Assembly (NCBI RefSeq): GCF_026342355.1
Contig: NZ_JAPEMV010000001.1
Span: forward strand, 62,001 to 126,000
Direction of reading: 5' to 3'
Length of the DNA: 64,000 nucleotides
DNA from: Streptomyces sp. NBC_00249
Lineage (GTDB): Bacteria > Actinomycetota > Actinomycetes > Streptomycetales > Streptomycetaceae
Shown: piece by piece, positions 63,164 through 64,000 of the stretch
How positions within the stretch are numbered: the first letter of the stretch is position 1
Layout of the letters: every line of letters starts with the position of its first letter
Made by a program: the position numbers and the translations under genes
Notes under the pieces: model-generated
Databases searched by the model: none
The model's input: the letters and a program-made list of their open reading frames with translations, nothing else
Told to the model about the DNA's origin: nothing

Positions 63164-64000
63164 GCGGGACGTTCGCACGCGCGGCCGGCCGGGCGCTGCC
63201 CGCCGGTGCGGCGGCCGGCATCGCCGGCTCCGCCTTCCACCGGGCGTTCGGGTACGAGGCCCTCGCCCTGCCGTTGGCGGTGGCGGCCCTGCTGCCCGTC
63301 GCCCTGGTGGTCGTGGCGGCCGGGGGCCGCGGGCGGCTGCCGGTGGAGGTCTCGCTGCCGCTGTCGGCGGGCCTGTGCCTGCTGGCGGGCTCCGTGGTGC
63401 TGTACGGTTCCGGGCCCTCCGAAGGGGTCCTGTCCTCGCTGCGCGCGATGCCGGGTACGGCCGCCCAGGGGTGGGCCGCCTTCCTCGACGTGCCGCTTCC
63501 GGCGGCGGCGGACCCGGTGCTCCTGGCGGTGCCGTTCACCGCCGTGTGGACGGCGTCGGCCGCGGGGGCCGAACTGGCCGTACGCGCCCGGCGGGTCACC
63601 GCCGCGACGGTGCCCGGCTTCGCGCTGCTCGTCGTCGCGACCGCGCTGTGCCTGCCCGGGCGCGGTGCGCTGCTCGGCCAGGTCGTCGCGCTCGGCGCCG
63701 TCGCCGCGGCCACCTTGCCGCGTGCGGTCCTGGCGCCCCGTACGGTGTGGCTCGTCCTGGGGCCGGTGGCGGTCACCACCGTGGCCGCCGTCGTGCTGTC
63801 GGCGCTGTGGCCGGGCGGAAAGCCCGTGTACGACCCGCGTGAGCACCGTCCGACCGTCGAGGAGGCGGCGGCCGTCACCAGTCCGCTGGCCCAGTACACG
63901 CAGTGGGAACAGCAGCCGGAGGAAGCCCTGTTCACCGTGGAGCGCGGCCCCTCCGCGCCCCCGTCGTCCGCCGGACCGGAGCGGTGGCGGCTGGCCTCGC
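63160..64000 (+). CDS. Transglutaminase-type (TgpA-like) membrane protein, 3' end outside window
   Basis: GTG 63160 overlaps the DUF58 stop in GTGA. The visible 280 residues hold about seven hydrophobic helices (LPLAVAALLPVALVVVAAGG, LSAGLCLLAGSVVLYG, TVPGFALLVVATALCLPGRG, VWLVLGPVAVTTVAAVVLSA) and the beginning of a periplasmic stretch (DPREHRPTVEEAAAVTSPLA). The transglutaminase core with its Cys-His-Asp triad would come after the window. Identity rests on position and on the helix pattern. Confidence 0.8.
   Translation, partial: MSGTFARAAGRALPAGAAAGIAGSAFHRAFGYEALALPLAVAALLPVALVVVAAGGRGRLPVEVSLPLSAGLCLLAGSVVLYGSGPSEGVLSSLRAMPGTAAQGWAAFLDVPLPAAADPVLLAVPFTAVWTASAAGAELAVRARRVTAATVPGFALLVVATALCLPGRGALLGQVVALGAVAAATLPRAVLAPRTVWLVLGPVAVTTVAAVVLSALWPGGKPVYDPREHRPTVEEAAAVTSPLAQYTQWEQQPEEALFTVERGPSAPPSSAGPERWRLAS

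Overview
The window looks like a piece of a Streptomyces chromosome. It is very GC-rich with strongly biased third codon positions, uses many GTG starts, and carries typical Streptomyces families (SpoIIE-type phosphatase, formylglycine-dependent sulfatases, GAF/NarL two-component pair, kinase-propeller fusions, ricin-B lectins, MoxR/DUF58/transglutaminase operon). Several genes are broken, and a small TA-flanked inverted-repeat element is present, which fits an accessory or chromosome-arm region rather than the conserved core. Nothing here was searched against a database; family names rest on motifs and recalled sequence patterns. Layout. 1-7.5 kb: a sulfatase locus with a Tat-type exported sulfatase, the formylglycine-generating enzyme that would activate it, a SpoIIE/PP2C phosphatase, and a second cytoplasmic-looking sulfatase translationally coupled to a rhodanese-membrane protein. 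7.6-12.7 kb: a dormancy/hypoxia-type module (slipin, CBS-BON protein, DevS-like GAF sensor kinase with a conserved candidate heme histidine, DevR-like response regulator, cyclic-nucleotide-domain protein). Three copies of a near-palindromic 14-mer (GGGCCGAACrGTmC) sit upstream of three of its genes. 13.2-20.6 kb: five genes overlapping stop-to-start that encode a PaaK-like adenylating enzyme, an MFS exporter, a double GNAT protein, a LuxE-like acyl-protein synthetase and a LuxC-like acyl reductase fused to a second PaaK-like domain. There is no luciferase, so this looks like an aldehyde-making biosynthetic operon of unknown product. A roughly 160 bp MITE-like element begins at its stop codon. 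20.8-26.7 kb: remnants of a polysaccharide/acyltransferase operon, a GH18 lipoprotein, a PLP decarboxylase and an unusual P450 without the I-helix acid-alcohol pair, the last two separated by two strong hairpins. 26.8-32.3 kb: tandem Ser/Thr kinase-propeller paralogues, then a divergent NmrA-like oxidoreductase/HxlR regulator pair sharing an operator. 32.6-39.8 kb: a secretome island with four tandem single-trefoil ricin-B proteins plus a fifth one apart, two paralogous Trp-rich secreted proteins of unknown family, and an ABC ATPase with two membrane proteins. 39.9-47.6 kb: AraC-type regulator, YbaK-like deacylase, a 977-residue protein of unknown function, a Vgb-propeller/DUF11/RTX secreted protein, and an initiator tRNA with a perfect terminator. 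47.6-56.5 kb: a decay zone with a ruined copy of the DGHHK-type gene found intact at 55.7 kb, an allene-oxide-cyclase-like fragment, an internally deleted heme peroxidase, a 5'-truncated ELFV dehydrogenase and a 3'-truncated VOC gene. Apparently healthy RidA/WYL and serine beta-lactamase-like genes are interspersed. 56.5-64 kb: aldo/keto reductase, GH26-like lipoprotein, then an operon of membrane-anchored propeller, MoxR ATPase, DUF58 and a transglutaminase-type membrane protein that runs off the right edge.
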